Notes under the pieces: generated by a model
What the model was told of the DNA's origin: nothing
The model's database searches: none
What the model saw: the letters and a program-made list of their open reading frames with translations, nothing else
Assembly: GCF_021130785.1 (NCBI RefSeq)
Contig: NC_060214.1
Coordinates: forward strand, 834,501-898,500
DNA from: Homalodisca vitripennis
Lineage: Eukaryota > Arthropoda > Insecta > Hemiptera > Cicadellidae
Reading direction: 5' to 3'
Length of the DNA: 64,000 nt
In this document: piece after piece, positions 34,021 to 45,360 of the stretch
Position numbering within the stretch: position 1 is the first letter of the stretch
Layout: the number at the start of each line of letters is the position of its first letter
Translations under genes and position numbers: made by a program

Positions 34021-34668
34021 ATTGAGTTGAGAGTTCGAGAACCTTCGTAGGCGGCGCTGTGTGGGGTTACTAGAAGCTAATAACTGGTAAGGTAGACTGC
34101 AGTGTGCTGCTTGCCCGTTTAGACTTTAATGTTCCCCGCCCCTCGTCTAGAGTTAGAGCGTTGTTCAGTCCTCATTTTGCTTACTCAAATCTAGGTAAAG
34201 ATTCCCTTGTCAATACAATGATGCGACTGCACAACGCTCTGCCCGATCATGTTGATATATTATCGTCGACCTTGACCTCATTCACCACAAAAATCAGACA
34301 CTGCTTTGAATTCTAGCTGTTTAAATGTTATCAAACGATTGGGTTCAATTATAAGGAATTCAAAATGTAAAATAAAATATGTACGGTATTGTTAGTGTTA
34401 GTGTGTCTATTGTTAATTAATGGCATTTTGTAATTTAGTATTATCGATAATTTATTTCTACTATAATAGGGTCTATTTATTTGTTATTTTTTGCAAAATA
34501 TAGGAAGGCATGAAGAGCATGGACTTGGATTTGAAAGTATATTTTTAAAGTGATTTTTCTGAGTAATTTGCTAGTAATAAGATACCAAAGAATAATATAT
34601 TAATATGTTACAATGTAATTCGATTTTACAATCTGTATTGTAACGTTCAAATAAATAAATATTTTATG
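34021..34668 (+). mobile_element. 5'-truncated LINE 3' end, inserted in copy 2
   Basis: Copy 1 (16186-16230) has an empty site in which GCCAGAGTGTAAGCGCACAT runs on to GTATGTACCCGCAAG. In copy 2 about 650 bases interrupt this. The insert contains a LINE C-terminal reading frame (34104-34316) with PRPSSRVRALFSPHFAYSNL and SLVNTMMRLHNALPDHVDIL, typical of Jockey/CR1-like polyprotein ends. A 3' untranslated region of about 350 bases follows, and it finishes in an AAATAAATAAATATT tail. The 213-base frame is uninterrupted to its stop, so this insertion looks younger than the other LINE relics. A short ACAT/TTAT-like overlap may be the target duplication, but I cannot fix its length. Confidence 0.85.
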
Positions 34669-34689
34669 TACCCGCAAGGGGCATATACT

Positions 34690-35130
34690 CAATATCGTGT
34701 ACGGTCTCACCGTACGTTACTGTGAGCTGTGGGAGTGAGCGCTATAAGTGGGTAATAAACTCAGAAATGTCGAAGGCGGACAATAAATGTGCGCTGCTGC
34801 CTGGAATGGGAACACGAGTACGTCACTAGCCTCTCGTGTGAAATGTATTTTTCAAAATATTTATATTTATATATGACAAAGATATTTAATAATAAATATT
34901 ACAAAATTAAATGCTAAAAGAGTTATAAAAATTCCAATCATCACGTGTATAGCTCCTGACACAAAATAAGAGCTCTGGTGAAGACAGCACAATCAGTCTT
35001 TCATCAACGTGAAATATAGCGAGCAAACTGGGATATTGGTTAATACAAGTATGTCTTACAGCTGAAATTACTCGCTTTTCACTGCCAACAGCCGGCATCC
35101 GTGAAGGAGTGAGATTGTCGACACGTCGAA
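34690..35130. repeat. Well-conserved segment shared by both copies (copy 2)
   Basis: It matches 16241-16680 closely. The minus-strand frame at 34907-35098 keeps the same reading as 16429-16641. The two frames differ at only a few residues over their shared part, and their C-terminal ends diverge. I do not recognise the product. Confidence 0.5.
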
Positions 35131-35690
35131 TGTTACTATTTACGATACGTTACTTTAATAATTACAGTTCTTAAATATATCGAATAAATATAGAATTTGT
35201 TCTAGGGTACAAAATGTAAATGGTTAACTATTATAGAATGAAGTGTTATTTTTAAAACGTATATTAGGGTTTGTTAGTGTTTTATGTTCGTATAGATTGT
35301 GATATATTGTACATTTACTATGTGTGCAAGCTGCTATATAGAGACTAGAATTAAAGAGTACAGACCCAAGGTAAAACTAATTTCTTACATATTCAATATC
35401 GATTTCATTACGCAGGTTGCTTATTTGCTATTTATTAGGTTATATGGTCAGAAGTATATCTCTAAAATTTGTGTGTTAAAACTAATCATAATATCTTGTA
35501 ATTCCGGCGATTTGAAAAAAATGGCAATAAAATTCTTAAAAAAATCGTTGAGTACTTTTTGATCAAAACAGTAAAGATATAAGTGTAAAACTATTGTAAG
35601 AGTGATGATGTCATAAGTTAAGAATAAAATGAAATGAAGAAATTACACAATTCGAAACACGTAAATTCGGAGATGGAAGGACGGGGCTAA
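35131..35690. other. AT-rich spacer, copy 2
   Basis: It matches 16701-17280. The 87-codon frame at 35299-35562 has no domain and is not open in copy 1, so I do not call it. Confidence 0.55.
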
Positions 35691-35699
35691 AATTAGGTA

Positions 35700-37060
35700 G
35701 CCACCAATACGAAGTGATAGTGCTACCTCACCGAAGCGATGTTATCCTAGGTTCGTATCTGGGGTTAGGGCAGACCGACGCGATGTTATCTCAGCTTCGT
35801 GTCCGGGGGTGGGGCACCGACGCGATGTTATCCCATCTACGTGTATGGGGGTGAGGCACCGACGTGATGTTGTTCTAGCTTCGTGTCTGGGGGTGGGGCA
35901 CTGACGCGATGTTATCCTAGCTTCGTGTCTGGGGGTACGACACCGACGTGATGTTGTTCTAGCTTCGTGTTAGTGTTTGGGGAATTTACGCAATGTTGTC
36001 CTAGTTTCATGTCTGGGAGTGGGACACTGACGCGTTGTAGTCCTAGTATCATGTCTGGGGGTGGGACACCGACGCGATGTCCTAGCTTCATTTCTGGGAG
36101 TGGGGCACCGACGCGATGTTGTCCTAGCTTCGTGCCTGGGGGTAGGGAACCGACGCGATGCTGTCCTAGCTTCATGTCTGGGGGCGGGGCACTGACGCAA
36201 TGTTATCCTAGCTTCGTGTCTGGGGGTACGACACCGACGTGATGTTGTTCTAGCTTCGTGTTAGTGTTTGAAGAATTTACGCAATGTTGTCCTAGTTTCA
36301 TGTCTGGGAGTGGGACACTGACGCGATGTAGTCCTAGTATCATGTCTGGGGGTGGGACACCGACGCGATGTCCTAGCTTCATGTCTGGGGGCGGGGCACT
36401 GACGCAATGTTATCCTAGCTTCGTGTCTAGGGGTAGAGCACCGCCGCGATGTTGTCCTAGCTTCATTTCTGGGAGTGGGGCACCGACGCGATGTTATCCT
36501 AGCTTCGTGCCTGGGGGTAGGGAACCGACGCGATGCTGTCCTAGCTTCATGTCTGGGGGCGGGGCACTGACGCAATGTTATCCTAGCTTCGTGTCTAGGG
36601 GTAGGGCACCGCCGCGATGTTGTCCTAGCTTCATTTCTGGGAGTGGGGCACCGACGCGATGTTATCCTAGCTTCGTGTCTGGGGGTAGGGAACCGACGCG
36701 ATGACGTCCTATCTTCATGTCTGGGGGTGGGGCACCGACGCGATGTTATCCTATCTTCGTGTCTGGGGGTGGGACACCGCCGCGATGTTGTCCTAGCTTT
36801 ATTTATGTGAGTGGGGCACCGACGCGATGTTATCCTAGCTTCGTGTCTGGGGGTAGGGAACCGACGCGATGCTGTCCTAGCTTCATGTCTGGGGGTGGGG
36901 CACCGACGCGATGCTGTCCTAGCTTCGTGTCTGGGGGTGGGGCATCGACGCGATATTGTCCTAGCTTTATTTCTGGGAGTGGGGCACCGACGCGATGTTA
37001 TCCTAGCTTCGTGTCTGGGGGTGGGGCCATCGATGCGATATTGTCTTAGCTTCATGTCTA
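35700..37060. repeat. 39-bp GC-rich minisatellite, about 35 units, with higher-order repeats
   Basis: The unit is CTAGCTTCGTGTCTGGGGGT plus GGGGCACCGACGCGATGTT, with sub-variants such as TAGGGAACC, GCGGGGCACTGACGCAATG and GCACCGCCGCG. A four-unit block of about 156 bases is repeated around 36390-36710. A larger block (about 290 bases, starting near 35936) recurs at about 36226. Because 39 is divisible by 3, three frames on both strands stay open for long distances (for example 36261-37244 minus, 327 codons with PRHEARTASRRCP repeats). The array is strikingly GC- and CpG-rich in an AT-rich setting. Copy 1 has only about 7 degraded units. Confidence 0.95.
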
Positions 37061-38989
37061 CGATTGGGATATTGTCAGCTCCGGGCCTCCAGGGCTGTAG
37101 CGAGGTCCGCGACACCCTCGTGTCACTGACAACAGTTACTGTCATAGGGGTAGTACACATGTGTGGCGGGAATCCGCATACGTCTATCGCACACCACTGC
37201 TGCTTAGGGACGCTTATGGAAGACGGACAGACAGAAGGGATCACTTGTCTTCATGTGTCCATTGATGAGAAACGGCGGCTACATTCTTCCGATAGGTCTA
37301 AAGTACTGAATCAGTTCACCGTTTTATATACGAATTCCGTGGACTATTTTTACTAACAGAAAGAAATCATATTCCAAATACTTAAATTAAAGTTGTTTCT
37401 CTAACTGTACATTATTGTAAATATTAAACACTATCAAATGCTTTTACTTAGCCGAAATTGCTACTGAAGTGAAATAAAGTGAATGGTAAATAAACAAGTA
37501 ATGTTTCTAAAGGACAAATGTTTCAAAGAGTTAAAGATGAATTATTAAATCTGGGCGTAAAATTAATGGATGGGATGTAATAAAGTTAGTATGCCCAATG
37601 TACTACACAAACTATTATATTTTCTGTGTGCTTTTAATGTATTGGAGTAAATTTTCAATGCTAATTGTTTCTAATTAGATAAAACATGTATACAAATATA
37701 GATATTGCAAAAGATGAACTCTATGCACTTTGAGGAAATTCAGTTCGGACAAATCTGTTAGTTGAACATCTGACGTAAATAATGAGTGGCATAGAGCTAT
37801 GATTTATGAACCAATAATGTTGTGGATTAAGTGATCATATATTATTCCTGATGGTGGAAGAAAGATTGTACTCCTGTATAACGCATGATGTGACGTCATC
37901 TTAAAAGAGTCTGATGGCCAAACAAACCAAATCCATAAAGGGATTAAAGTTTGCATTAGATAGAGGCTCTAAAACTTAAAAACTATAAGAGGGAATAATT
38001 CTATAAACAAGAATCCAAATACTGGGGTTATATAGTAGTTTTGCTTTCGTAGCTTACAAAGACTTCCAGATATATCCTAGATTTTGAGTTATAAATTATA
38101 AATTTAAAAAACTAATAACTAGTTTGAAAGTATTATAAAAATTTTAACGGTACTTTTTTATCGTAATCAGTCAACGAACGCATAAGCGAGCATGAGCACT
38201 TAAGAGACGCTTGCACAAGCCGGGAGTGCCATGAATGTCACAATGGAGAGGTTCCTCCTAGCTTGTAAACAGGAGCAACCATTCATGTTGATACAAATTT
38301 AAATTGTAACCTTTGCTGGTTGAATACTTCGGCAACTTTTATGTCTACCTTTTATGTTATGTTACAGCATTATGTTCCGGAAAACGTTACTCTCTTTACA
38401 TGAAAAAATATTTGAATTATAGAAACGGGCAATTCTAATTGCCTTGGGCATGAATCTCAAGTCAGCTGTTGAGGGCTTTTTGACTCTACATTCTATATTC
38501 GTATACTCAGCCTGTTTGGTCACTTTTAATTATGTTTTCAATTAAAAAATTCATACCTATTATATATATAAATTTTTAATAAGTTAAAAATTGATGGATA
38601 AAATAGTAAAATTAAACTTGCAATATTGAATTCAGCTCTATTTTTATTTCAGATATGTGCGTGCAACAGATGAGTAAATGGGTAATAATTGATAATTTTC
38701 ATGTCAGGTTATTTAAGAAGAAAATAATTTTTGGTATACCAATCCACCAGTATATATTTAAAACAATTAATATTCGAAAAAGATATTTTATAAAAAACGT
38801 AATAATTTTCACTTTAATAAAGAAATATTAAAAATTATTAAAAAGATGTTTAATTTAAACTGTTACATTACAAAGTGGATTGTGCAAATAGTGATTGAAG
38901 TACATATTTAATATCTCTATTCATTCTTTTTATTAAGAAAAACTGGATATACCAATCAATTTGAAAAATAACATCCTCCTTATAGAGGT
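37061..38989. other. AT-rich spacer, copy 2
   Basis: 37180-38110 matches 17641-18699, and 38110-38640 matches 19606-20159. 38640-38990 is extra in copy 2 and contains two near-copies of GGTATACCAATC. No gene is visible. Confidence 0.6.
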
Positions 38990-41900
38990 ATACATTACTT
39001 CAATAGACCTGTTAACTATAAGCAGTAACCACAATAACACGTCTCTGTCAGTAACACAAACAGAGGGGAGCCTTTGTGACCTCAGTGGTTTGTTTAACAA
39101 GTCTTGTAATTTTTACATTTACTGGAAACGGTAGAAGGCAGGAGACCACAATAACATTCCTCTGTCAGTAACACAAACAGAGGGAAGCCTTTGTGACCTC
39201 AGTGGTTTGTTTAACAAGTCTTGTAATTTTTACATTTACTGGAAACGGTAGAAGGCAGGAGACCACAATAACATTCCTCTGTCAGTAACACAAACAGAGG
39301 GGAGCCTTTGTGACCTCGGCGGTTAGTTTAATAAGTCTTGTAATTTTTACATTTACTGGAAACGGTAAAGGCAGGAGATCACAAAAACATTTATGTGTCA
39401 GTAACACACACAGAGGGAAGCCTTTGTGACCTCAGTGGTTTGTTTAACAAGTCTTGTAATTTTTACATTTACTGGAAACGGTAAAGGCAGGAGATCACAA
39501 AAACATTTCTGTGTCAGTAACACACACAGAGGGAAGCCTTTGTGACCTCAGTGGTTTGTTTAACAAGTCTTGTAATTTTTACATTTACTGGAAACGGTAA
39601 AGGCAGGAGATCACAAAAAACATTTATGTGTCAGTAACACACACAGAGGGAAGCCTTTGTGACCTCAGTGGTTTGTTTAACAAGTCTTGTAATTTTTACA
39701 TTTACTGGAAACGGTAAAGGCAGGAGATCACAAAAACATTTCTGTGTCAGTAACACACACAGAGGGAAGCCTTTGTGACCTCGGCGGTTAGTTTAACAAG
39801 TCTTGTAATTTTTACATTTACTGGAAACGGTAAAGGCAGGAGATCACAAAAACATTTCTGTGTCAGTAACACACACAGAGGGAAGCCTTTGTGACCTCAG
39901 TGGTTTGTTTAACAAGTCTTGTAATTTTTACATTTACTGGAAACGGTAGAAGGCAGGAGATCACAAAAACATTTCTGTGTCAGTAACACACACAGAGGGA
40001 AGCCTTTGTGACCTCGGCGGTTAGTTTAACAAGTCTTGTAATTTTTTACATTTACTGGAAACGGTAAAGGCAGGAGATCACAAAAACATTTCTGTGTCAG
40101 TAACACAAACAGAGGGAAGCCTTTGTGACCTTCAGTGGTTTGTTTAACAAGTCTTGTAATTTTTACATTTACTGGAAACGGTAAAGGCAGGAGATCACAA
40201 AAACATTTCTGTGTCAGTAACACACACAGAGGGAAGCCTTTGTGACCTCAGTGGTTTGTTTAAACAAGTCTTGTAATTTTTACATTTACTGGAAACGGTA
40301 AAGGCAGGAGATCACAAAAACATTTCTGTGTCAGTAACACACACAGAGGGAAGCCTTTGTGACCTCAGTGGTTTGTTTAACAAGTCTTGTAATTTTTACA
40401 TTTACTGGAAACGGTAGAAGGCAGGAGATCACAAAAACATTTCTGTGTCAGTAACACACACAGAGGGAAGCCTTTGTGACCTCAGTGGGTTTGTTTAACA
40501 AGTCTTGTAATTTTTACATTTACTGGGAACGGTAGAAGGCAGGAGACCACAATAACATTCCTGTGTCAGTAACACAAACAGAGGGAAGCCTTTGTGACCT
40601 CAGTGGTTTGTTTAACAAAGTCTTGTAATTTTTACATTTACTGGAAACGGTAAAGGCAGGAGATCACACAAAAACATTTCTGTGTCAGTAACACACACAA
40701 GAGGGAAGCCTTTGTGACCTCAGTGGTTTGTTTAACAAGTCTTGTAATTTTTACATTTACTGGAAACGGTAAAGGCAGGAGATCACAAAAAACATTTTCT
40801 GTGTCAGTAACACACACAGAGGGAAGCCTTTGTGACCTCAGTGGTTTGTTTAACAAGTCTTGTAATTTTTTACATTTACTGGAAACGGTAAAAGGCAGGA
40901 GACCACAATAACATTCCTGTGTCAGTAACACAAACAGAGGGAAGCCTTTTGTGACCTCAGTGGTTTGTTTAACAAGTCTTGTAATTTTTACATTTACTGG
41001 AAACGGTAAAGGCAGGAGATCACAAAAACATTTCTGTGTCAGTAACACACACAGAGGGAAGCCTTTGTGACCTCAGTGGTTTGTTTAACAAGTCTTGTAA
41101 TTTTTACATTTACTGGAAACGGTAGAAGGCAGGAGACCACAATAACATTCCTGTGTCAGTAACACAAACAGAGGGAAGCCTTTGTGACCTCAGTGGTTTG
41201 TTTAACAAGTCTTGTAATTTTTACATTTACTGGAAACGGTAGAAGGCAGGAGACCACAATAACATTCCTGTGTCAGTAACACAAACAGAGGGAAGCCTTT
41301 GTGGACCTCAGTGGTTTGTTTAACAAGTCTTGTAATTTTTACATTTACTGGAAACGGTAAAGGCAGGAGATCACAAAAACATTTCTGTGTCAGTAACACA
41401 TACAGAGGGAAGCCTTTGTGACCTCAGTGGTTTGTTTAACAAGTCTTGTAATTTTTACATTTACTGGAAACGGTAGAAGGCAGGAGACCACAATAACATT
41501 CCTGTGTCAGTAACACACACAGAGGGAAGCCATTGTGACCTCAGTGGTTTGTTTAACAAGTCTTGTAATTTTTTACATTTACTGGAAACGGTAAAGGCAG
41601 GAGATCACAAAAATATTTCTGTGTCAGTAACAAACACAGAGGGAAGCCTTTGTGACCTCAGTGGTTTGTTTAACAAGTCTTGTAATTTTTACATTTACTG
41701 GAAACGGTAGAAGGCAGGAGACCTACAATAACATTCCTGTGTCAGTAACACAAACAGAGGGAAGCCTTTGTGACCTCAGTGGTGTGTTTTACAAGTCTTG
41801 TAATTTTTACATTTACTGGAAACGGTAAAGGCAGGAGATCACAAAAACATTTCTGTGTCAGTAACACAAACAGAGGGAAAGCCTTTGTGACCTCAGTGGT

Positions 41901-42020
41901 TTGTTTAACAAGTCTTGTAATTTTTACATTTACTGGAAACGGTAAAGGCAGGAGATCACAAAAAACATTTCTGTGTCAGTAACACACACAGAGGGAAGCC
42001 TTTGTGACCTCAGAGGTTAG
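38990..42020. repeat. 117-bp satellite, about 26 monomers (copy 2)
   Basis: CAAGTCTTGTAATTTTTACA starts near 39098, 39215 and so on every 117-118 bases to about 41915. Two main monomer types alternate irregularly: one with GGCAGGAGACCACAATAACA and ACACAAACAGAGG, and one with GGCAGGAGATCACAAAAACA and ACACACACAGAGG. Recurrent short open frames (for example 40638-41048 minus) are caused by the repeat. Copy 1 has about 4 units. Confidence 0.95.
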
Positions 42021-44734
42021 ATTAAACTTATTATTCTTGTAATATTTACATAATCTGGACTGCGCAAATCAATCAAGTGTTTCGTATTGTTAATTAAGCA
42101 ATTTATATACTTTTATTAATTTATAAATACTATAAATAGCAATTTTTATCTCTTATTTGGTAACCAGTAATCCAAATGTATACATGTAACTGTGGAATTA
42201 TAAGAAACGTTTATTTGCTTATTTATTTACATACTATGGTTCATTTTAACCCATTTATACGCATAATCCATGCAGCATTTCATCCAAGAATCAATAAAAA
42301 CATGTATAACTAATATAATATAGTATAGTTTAAGTATAATATTATAGTATAAGTTTATTAAACCTACCATTGTTCTAATTGAGTAATAAATTAGTAAATA
42401 ATAACGTTGTATGAACCTAATAACTAGAACAACATAGTAATACAATTTATTTATTGTAGATGGAAGTATTGTGAAGTAAACATTTTGAGGAACATTCGTT
42501 ATACTGTTCAGTGACACAAAAACATTGTATAGGTACAATCAGCAATACAATATCTTCACAGGGTATCTAACACTAGCCTAAAACGAATTCTAGTCTCAAA
42601 GGCTTTTTTATAGTGTGGGCGAGTTCCTGGTATTAACTGGGAGACCAATGTCGCAGAGGGAAATTATTGGCGAGCAGATGGAGGCTGAATGAATGCTACT
42701 GTGTATGTTTGACCGGATGAGAAAGTGACAAATTATAGCTAATTTTAAATTATTAACTGATCTTTGTTATACAACTCATGTAATTGACTGACAGCAATAA
42801 AACATATTATTATTATTATTCCTCAGTTACCTGTTTTTGATCAATCAGTGCAGACCAATTTTAACCCATATTTCTAGTTCAGATTCAGTAATAATTCATA
42901 TATATTTTTTTTAATTTAGTGGATGTTCTTACATATAGTGTGCTTTGAGTTGACAAACAACATGGTTGCTGTCTTTGTGACTTTAGGTTGTCACATCGGT
43001 CTGGTAGTACTTGTCTATTTGACCATAGAATGTTGTTATGTCCTAAGTTAGTAATCAACCTGAGGAAGAGATCAGATTACGGATTTCACAACGTTGTGTT
43101 ACTGATTATTTTTGTCACTCAACACTGGGAAAATGTCGGGAACAAAAAATCCTGGTGGCTTCTAAAATAAAGATATATTACTAATAAATATTATTATCAA
43201 GTTTATCCAAACTATTATTACATAATAAATTAAAATCAAACCGGGAACATGCGAGTAAATGCTATTGTAGTTTAAAATCTGCTCTGAACGTAACAGATAT
43301 ATACTAAGGTGCTTTATGCTGAGTTTTTTTTTAAGATTCTGCACATTTAATAAAACTAATTTTATAATAATCCTTAAATAGAATTAATGTAAAAGTACAT
43401 TTTATATGAGTAGGGTGTCACCTTATTCAGGTTATGACATATAAAACATGAAACATAATATATGTAAAATTTTCTATTGTATCTACAATAAGATATTTCG
43501 CCATTAATTTGGAAATTATTGGAATGGAACATACGTAATATTTAAAATACAAAATATAAAATTGCAAATGAACAACGAATAATCACTTCAACTACTACAT
43601 TTAATATGGTCTATGTAAAACCCAACTTCCCTAGCCTCTCGGCTGATTGCTTTAGCAAATATATTTTAATACCTTATAATTTTTACAAAACTGGGCATAC
43701 AGAATCAAAACGAAGAACTGTATTTATCTTCAAATAGTTAGACCCATATCCTATATTTCTAATACATAAAAACCGATATAGTAGTGGTTGGTACTTCTTT
43801 TAATTTTTTTATTAATGTTATACTAAGCAAGTATATTTATGGGGAAATAGAGTTAAAGGATATTATTAATATTATTTTCTTTGCAGGCCAGCCTCTAAAT
43901 ACTATTTAGGCTAAGAAAGTCTAGATAATGTTTCCTACAATTCAGTAATTTAATAATCCAGTACTCAGGAAAGTCTGCCTTTTCAGGTCAGTATTTTTTT
44001 CATATTAGCGTAAAATTAAATATATGTCTTCTGTGTAAGGGATCCCAAATTTCATCATTGCTTTATTAGTTTGACTTTGCATTTATGGACTAATTTTGTA
44101 TCCATCAAAATATAAAGCCATATTGAAAGGAGAGAAAAAATACACGTTAAGAATAACACAGATAGATAATGCGTTGTAAATAAGTGCTTATCAAGTGAAT
44201 TATTGAGTAAATGAAATATTTTGTCCTGCAATATTTCAAATGCTACTAATGCCTTTATTCAACATACAAGGAATGCAGTGCATATAAGGAAGACATACAT
44301 TAGAATATACTTGACTATATTTCAGTTGTGTGCTCGGATAAAATGTAGTGGATGGTTGATTAAAAGTGTAACACTGACAGGCAGGGACAGTACGGTGTCA
44401 TGACAGTATGGCGGCCGTGACATCTGACAAAACTTCACTACTATCGCGGCATGTCAGCTCCCAGCGATGTCACTGTGTGTCGACAGAGTAAAGGATCATG
44501 ATGGGGTTTCCACAAAATTTAGAGCTGTGAAGTGTATTTTACTTTCACATAACACAGTTTATGAAGGAAGGGATGACAAGTTAAACTTCAGTTTACACTT
44601 CCGAATGAGTGTAGCGTCACATGCTTCATTGGCGGAATCTAAATCCACCAGATAAAACATAATCATCAAAACTTTCTTTACCTATGGGGCTTATAAATTT
44701 CAATCTTTAACCTCAAAAATCAACACTGGCTATA
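42021..44734. other. AT-rich end of copy 2, then unique AT-rich DNA
   Basis: 42021-42370 matches the end of copy 1, and the shared block stops after AAACCTACCAT. Beyond that, no repeat family of this window is seen until 44.73 kb. The frames at 43162-43344 and 44221-44655 have no recognisable domain. A patch at about 44370-44480 is GC-richer (GTATGGCGGCCGTGACATC) but not assignable. Confidence 0.55.
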
Positions 44735-45360
44735 AGTTTATAACTCAAGCCGTATGTGTCTAATTTTATAACTTGCCGCATATGTGCCAGCCAGCCCCCC
44801 TTCTCTTACATTAAGTCGGAGCGAATCACAATAAACAACAGCAGCAATATATATAGGTATATCTCAAGACGTAAGTTCCGTATGTGTCTAATCTGACAAC
44901 TCGCCACATATGTGGCAATCAGCGCTCCATCAGGTCAGTTAGTCAGGGCTAACCACAATAAACTACAATAGCAATATAAGTATAACTCAAGACGTAAGTT
45001 CCGTATGTGTCTAATCTGACAAATCGTCACATTTATGTGGCAATCAACGATTCACCTGTTTAGTTAGTCAGGGCTAACCGCAATAAACTACAGTAGCAAT
45101 ATAGGAATAACTCAAGACGTAAGTTTCGTCAGTGCCTAATATGACAAATTGCCACATACTGTATGTGGCAATCAGCGCTCCATCAGGTCAGTTAGTCAGG
45201 GCTAACCACAATAAAACTACAGTAGTAATATAGGTATAACTCAAGACGTAAGTTCCATATATGTCTAATTTCACAAATCGCCACATATTTGGCAATAAAC
45301 CCTCCCTCATTTATTGTCAGTCAGAGCTAACCTTAATAAACTACTAAGGGAGTTTAGCTG
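44735..45360. repeat. About 125-bp tandem repeat, 5 units, with a palindromic core
   Basis: Units begin TAACTCAAGACGTAAGTTCC near 44740, 44862, 44984, 45110 and 45238. They contain GCCACATATGTGGC, a perfect 14-base palindrome in the second unit (decayed in the others), and AGTTAGTCAGGGCTAACC followed by ACAATAAACTAC. It is unrelated by eye to the satellites in the duplicated block. Confidence 0.85.

Larger units (their letters stand above)
24755..42370. repeat. Segmental duplication, copy 2
   Basis: Same order and orientation as 2370-21007. It differs by a fold-back transposon at 24994-26116, unmatched sequence at 26650-27670, loss of the 5' Gypsy part (junction at 31084), a LINE tail at 34020-34668, extra sequence at 38640-38990, and much longer 175-bp, 39-bp and 117-bp arrays. 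Sequence here is cleaner than copy 1 in the satellite regions. Confidence 0.9.

Noticed and set aside
36261..37244. 327-codon frame resembling a repeat protein
   Set aside because: It lies in a 39-bp minisatellite that is open in several frames on both strands. There is no independent coding evidence, and the frame is broken in copy 1.
38990..42020. Regularly spaced repeats that might suggest a CRISPR array
   Set aside because: Whole 117-bp units are repeated with no unique spacers between them, and the setting is eukaryotic. It is an ordinary satellite.
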